NCBI RefSeq assembly: GCF_014773275.1
Contig: NZ_JACWMW010000004.1
Span: forward strand, 332,418 to 396,417
From: Mucilaginibacter rigui
Lineage (GTDB): Bacteria > Bacteroidota > Bacteroidia > Sphingobacteriales > Sphingobacteriaceae
DNA length: 64,000 bases
Direction of reading: 5' to 3'
In this document: positions 61,785 through 64,000 of the stretch, in pieces
Layout: each line of letters starts with the position of its first letter
Numbering within the stretch: the first letter of the stretch is position 1
Position numbers and translations under genes: made by a program
Notes under the pieces: model-generated
Databases searched by the model: none
What the model was told of the DNA's origin: nothing
What the model saw: only the letters and a program-made list of their open reading frames with translations

Positions 61785-62800
61785 GCCAGTGGGATGTTTA
61801 GGTTAGCTACGTAAATATCGCCTTTGTTTTGCACCTGCAACTCAAAATCGTTTCCATAAAGTAATACCAGCCGCTTGCGCAGGTTCTCTATCCCAAATCC
61901 GGTGGATTGGCTGTTTAATGGTTTATCGGGCGTTGTGTTGGTTGTAGTGAATATAAAACGTCTGTTTTGTTGCACCAACTCTATCTCTATTTTGTTATCG
62001 CTGCTGCTTTTATCTATGCCATGCTTAAAAATATTCTCAACAAATGTGATCAGTAGCATGGGTGGCAGACTTTTGGTAGTATCGCAATTTTTGTTGAAGG
62101 TGATATCAACATCATAACGGATGCGGATATTTTCCAGCGTGATGTAATTTTCCAGGAACTGGATCTCGGTAGCAAGGCTTACTTCCTGTTTGGGGCTTTC
62201 ATCAACAAAATAGCGCATAATATCGCTCAGGCGCTCTATTAAGGATGCTGTACGTGGGGCTTCCAGGTAAGCTTCGTAATAAATGTTGTTGAGCGTATTG
62301 AACAGGAAATGCGGCTGCACCTGCGATTTTAGCAAATTCAGTTCGGCCTGTGTTTTCTGCGCGATGATCTCTTCTGATTGCTGTTTTAGGGTGAAGTAAG
62401 CCAGTGCTATCCGGAAGATAAAACTAAGCAGGAATATCATAATGCCGCCTACTACCATGCTGGCAATGGCCTTCATACTCATGGGTTCGGGGTGCTTGGC
62501 GAATAATAAATTATAAGCGTAAAGCGTAACAAAGGCCCGTGCCGCACCAATGGCCAGCAGGAATAATATCACCGCAAGCACGTACCAAATAATACGTCCT
62601 TTCAAATACAACCGGGGGAAAAGCCAAAGAATGTTCCCATATACAATTGCGGCGTAAAAAGCAGTGTTTAATAGTGCATATACAGCACCCTGTAAAAAGC
62701 CATCCATCGCTACCAGCGATAGCGTCACCACCAGGAAAACAAACACCCACACCATCCATTGTAACTGGCCTATGGTGGGTTTACTTTTTAACAATAACAT
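61781..62800 (-). CDS. LytS-type sensor histidine kinase
   Basis: 339 residues. Four membrane helices (about 15-135), then the His_kinase domain with phospho-acceptor His164 in QPHFLFNTLNN and the N-box MLLITFVENIFKHG near 255, followed by GFGIENLRKRL as the G-box. No sensory PAS domain. It forms a two-component pair with the downstream LytTR regulator; signal unknown. Confidence 0.93.
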   Translation of the reverse strand: MLLLKSKPTIGQLQWMVWVFVFLVVTLSLVAMDGFLQGAVYALLNTAFYAAIVYGNILWLFPRLYLKGRIIWYVLAVILFLLAIGAARAFVTLYAYNLLFAKHPEPMSMKAIASMVVGGIMIFLLSFIFRIALAYFTLKQQSEEIIAQKTQAELNLLKSQVQPHFLFNTLNNIYYEAYLEAPRTASLIERLSDIMRYFVDESPKQEVSLATEIQFLENYITLENIRIRYDVDITFNKNCDTTKSLPPMLLITFVENIFKHGIDKSSSDNKIEIELVQQNRRFIFTTTNTTPDKPLNSQSTGFGIENLRKRLVLLYGNDFELQVQNKGDIYVANLNIPLA

Positions 62801-63046
62801 GCTTAAAAGTACAAAGCTTTTTTTGCAGATGCCTACCTATTTAAACAGCCTGGCGTTTTTATTAAATCAATTCCTCTATATTTTAAATAAACAGGCATAA
62901 TAAGTAAATGAACACCCCCGCCGCTTTATTATTGAAAAGAACATGCCAATTGCTAAATAAAGATGTCGCGTGGTTGAAATGATTTGCCGGGATATCTGGT
63001 AACGAGGAGTTTTGAGGCAGTCAATAAAAACTTAAGCTCATTAATC

Positions 63047-63862
63047 ATGAAATTACAATCATCAATAACAGGTATTATCATTGTCAGCTTTACCACTTTA
63101 TTTCTATCGGCCCAGCCAAAATATGCAGCGGCGCAGGTGGATACCATCCGGTTAAAAGACCACAGGCTAAATACCGCCACTTTAAAACCGGGCATGCGCC
63201 AGTACCTGGTATATTTCCAGATGCCTAAAAGCTCAAAAACGTTAAGGTTTTGGCTTTGGCTGCGCGATACAAAAATAGAGACCCGCAATGGGGAAAGGGT
63301 ATTTGCCACTACGCAACACTGGTACGGGGGTGATACCATGAGTTATCGCACAGGCTATTCGGTAAATCGTGTAAAAGATTTTTCGCCTGTTTACCATACT
63401 GAAACCATCGCCGGTAAAGTTGGCGCCTATAACTGGGGCAACGCTCAAATAAAAGGGGCTGATACTGTTGCCCAAAACACAAAAAAAGATTTCGCCTTAA
63501 ATTTTACCAGCCCTAATTTTAACTGGAACCTTGATATAGAAACCTTTGAAATGCTGCCGCTGGCCGCAGGTAAAACTTTTGCTATTAACTTTTACGATGC
63601 AGGCTTCGGTAAACCCGAATACATTATTTACAAAGTTACAGGCAGCGAAGTGATAGGAACTTTAGATAATCAAAGGGTTGATTGCTGGAAACTGGTTAAT
63701 GAATCTGAAAATAACGGCAATCACTATACCCAAACGTTTTGGATCAGTAAAAAAGGCCATGAGTTTTTAAAGGAGGAAGACAGCTTTGGTGGTGGTTACC
63801 GCTATAAAGTTAAAATGCCGGGTATGGCGGTTAATATATTACCAAGATTTGCCGGGAAGTAA
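63047..63862 (+). CDS. DUF3108-type secreted protein
   Basis: 271 residues from the ATG at 63047 (MKLQSSITGIIIVSFTTLFL), which is a signal peptide; the upstream TTG at 62984 would place 21 residues before it. The mature part carries strand-rich DUF3108-like features: LNTATLKPGMRQYLVYFQMP, ETFEMLPLAAGKTFAINFYD and VDCWKLVNESENNGNHYTQ. Function unknown. Divergent from the kinase gene. Confidence 0.7.
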   Translation: MKLQSSITGIIIVSFTTLFLSAQPKYAAAQVDTIRLKDHRLNTATLKPGMRQYLVYFQMPKSSKTLRFWLWLRDTKIETRNGERVFATTQHWYGGDTMSYRTGYSVNRVKDFSPVYHTETIAGKVGAYNWGNAQIKGADTVAQNTKKDFALNFTSPNFNWNLDIETFEMLPLAAGKTFAINFYDAGFGKPEYIIYKVTGSEVIGTLDNQRVDCWKLVNESENNGNHYTQTFWISKKGHEFLKEEDSFGGGYRYKVKMPGMAVNILPRFAGK

Positions 63863-63912
63863 TTCTTGCCTAAGCGTCATTGCTGTAAGGGTTTAGTAAT
63901 TCGGTAACAGAA

Positions 63913-64000
63913 TTAGGTATTTTTATTTGTTGTAAGGGAGACCATATCGATAGGTTTTTTACCGTTGATTCCCTGATGTGGCCTTTCCCAATTGTAATAA
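63913..64000 (-). mobile_element. C-terminal end of an IS transposase/integrase (partial)
   Basis: Read on the minus strand, the frame ends NWERPHQGINGKKPIDM and a short tail before a TAA at 63913-63915. NWERPHQG...P is the C-terminal signature of rve-type transposases (IS3/IS481 group). The rest lies beyond the right edge. No terminal inverted repeat can be fixed in the 50 bp between its stop and the DUF3108 gene. Confidence 0.75.

Overview
The window is a chromosomal segment of a Bacteroidetes bacterium, most likely in the Sphingobacteriaceae (Mucilaginibacter/Pedobacter type). The grounds are: a T9SS type B sorting domain on a giant secreted protein, promoters of the TTTG-N19-TAnnTTTG kind (a perfect copy at 38999-39029), a BshA/YtxJ bacillithiol pair, many small lipoproteins, few Shine-Dalgarno-like sites, several TTG starts, and dispersed palindromic intergenic elements common in this family. 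The genus is inferred. I see no rRNA, tRNA, CRISPR array or prophage.

Layout. 1-1650 is the 5' part of a membrane-anchored GH18-like/NodB deacetylase gene, followed by a small Cys-rich FeoB-associated-type membrane protein gene. 1996-7823 is a leftward operon with two ATP-grasp-type proteins (one apparently circularly permuted), a YbdK/GCS2 carboxylate-amine ligase, a class I glutamine amidotransferase-like protein, a secreted protein of unknown function and a COG4947-type esterase. A second alpha/beta hydrolase diverges from it (7953-8765). This is the best candidate in the window for an uncharacterised pathway: it has the parts for building, amidating and cleaving a small peptide or amide metabolite. 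8907-11342 holds a SnoaL/NTF2-like protein and typA.

11422-18674 is a rightward surface-polysaccharide/secretion group: flippase, methyltransferase, an 1180-residue T9SS cargo protein with a tandemly duplicated ~355-residue module, a second methyltransferase and a glycosyltransferase. 18920-29043 is mixed housekeeping: AI-2E-family permease, recO, dgkA, an SDR lacking the usual Tyr-Lys motif, CotH-type lipoprotein, HAD phosphatase, truA and an M28 peptidase. 29338-33705 is ileS, a dksA/traR-like gene and lspA in one tight operon. 33999-43640 carries a lactonase, bshA, a SIMPL protein, a TPR protein, ribH, ytxJ, lipA and an ECF sigma/anti-sigma pair. A striking tandem pair of 125-bp hairpin units lies just upstream of lipA.

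43881-48837 (leftward) is nnrDE, a yefM-yoeB toxin-antitoxin pair with an operator-like paired TGTACA site, and uvrA. 49089-55686 holds a phytase-like esterase lipoprotein, a lytic transglycosylase, a pseudouridine synthase with a long basic disordered N-terminus, recF, a dciA-like gene and ndk. 55813-60734 is a rightward group: DHH phosphoesterase, two tandem FKBP prolyl isomerases, tatD and asparaginase. A LytS/LytT-type two-component system (61071-62800) and a DUF3108-type protein follow. The window ends inside the C-terminus of an IS transposase/integrase (63913-64000, minus strand).
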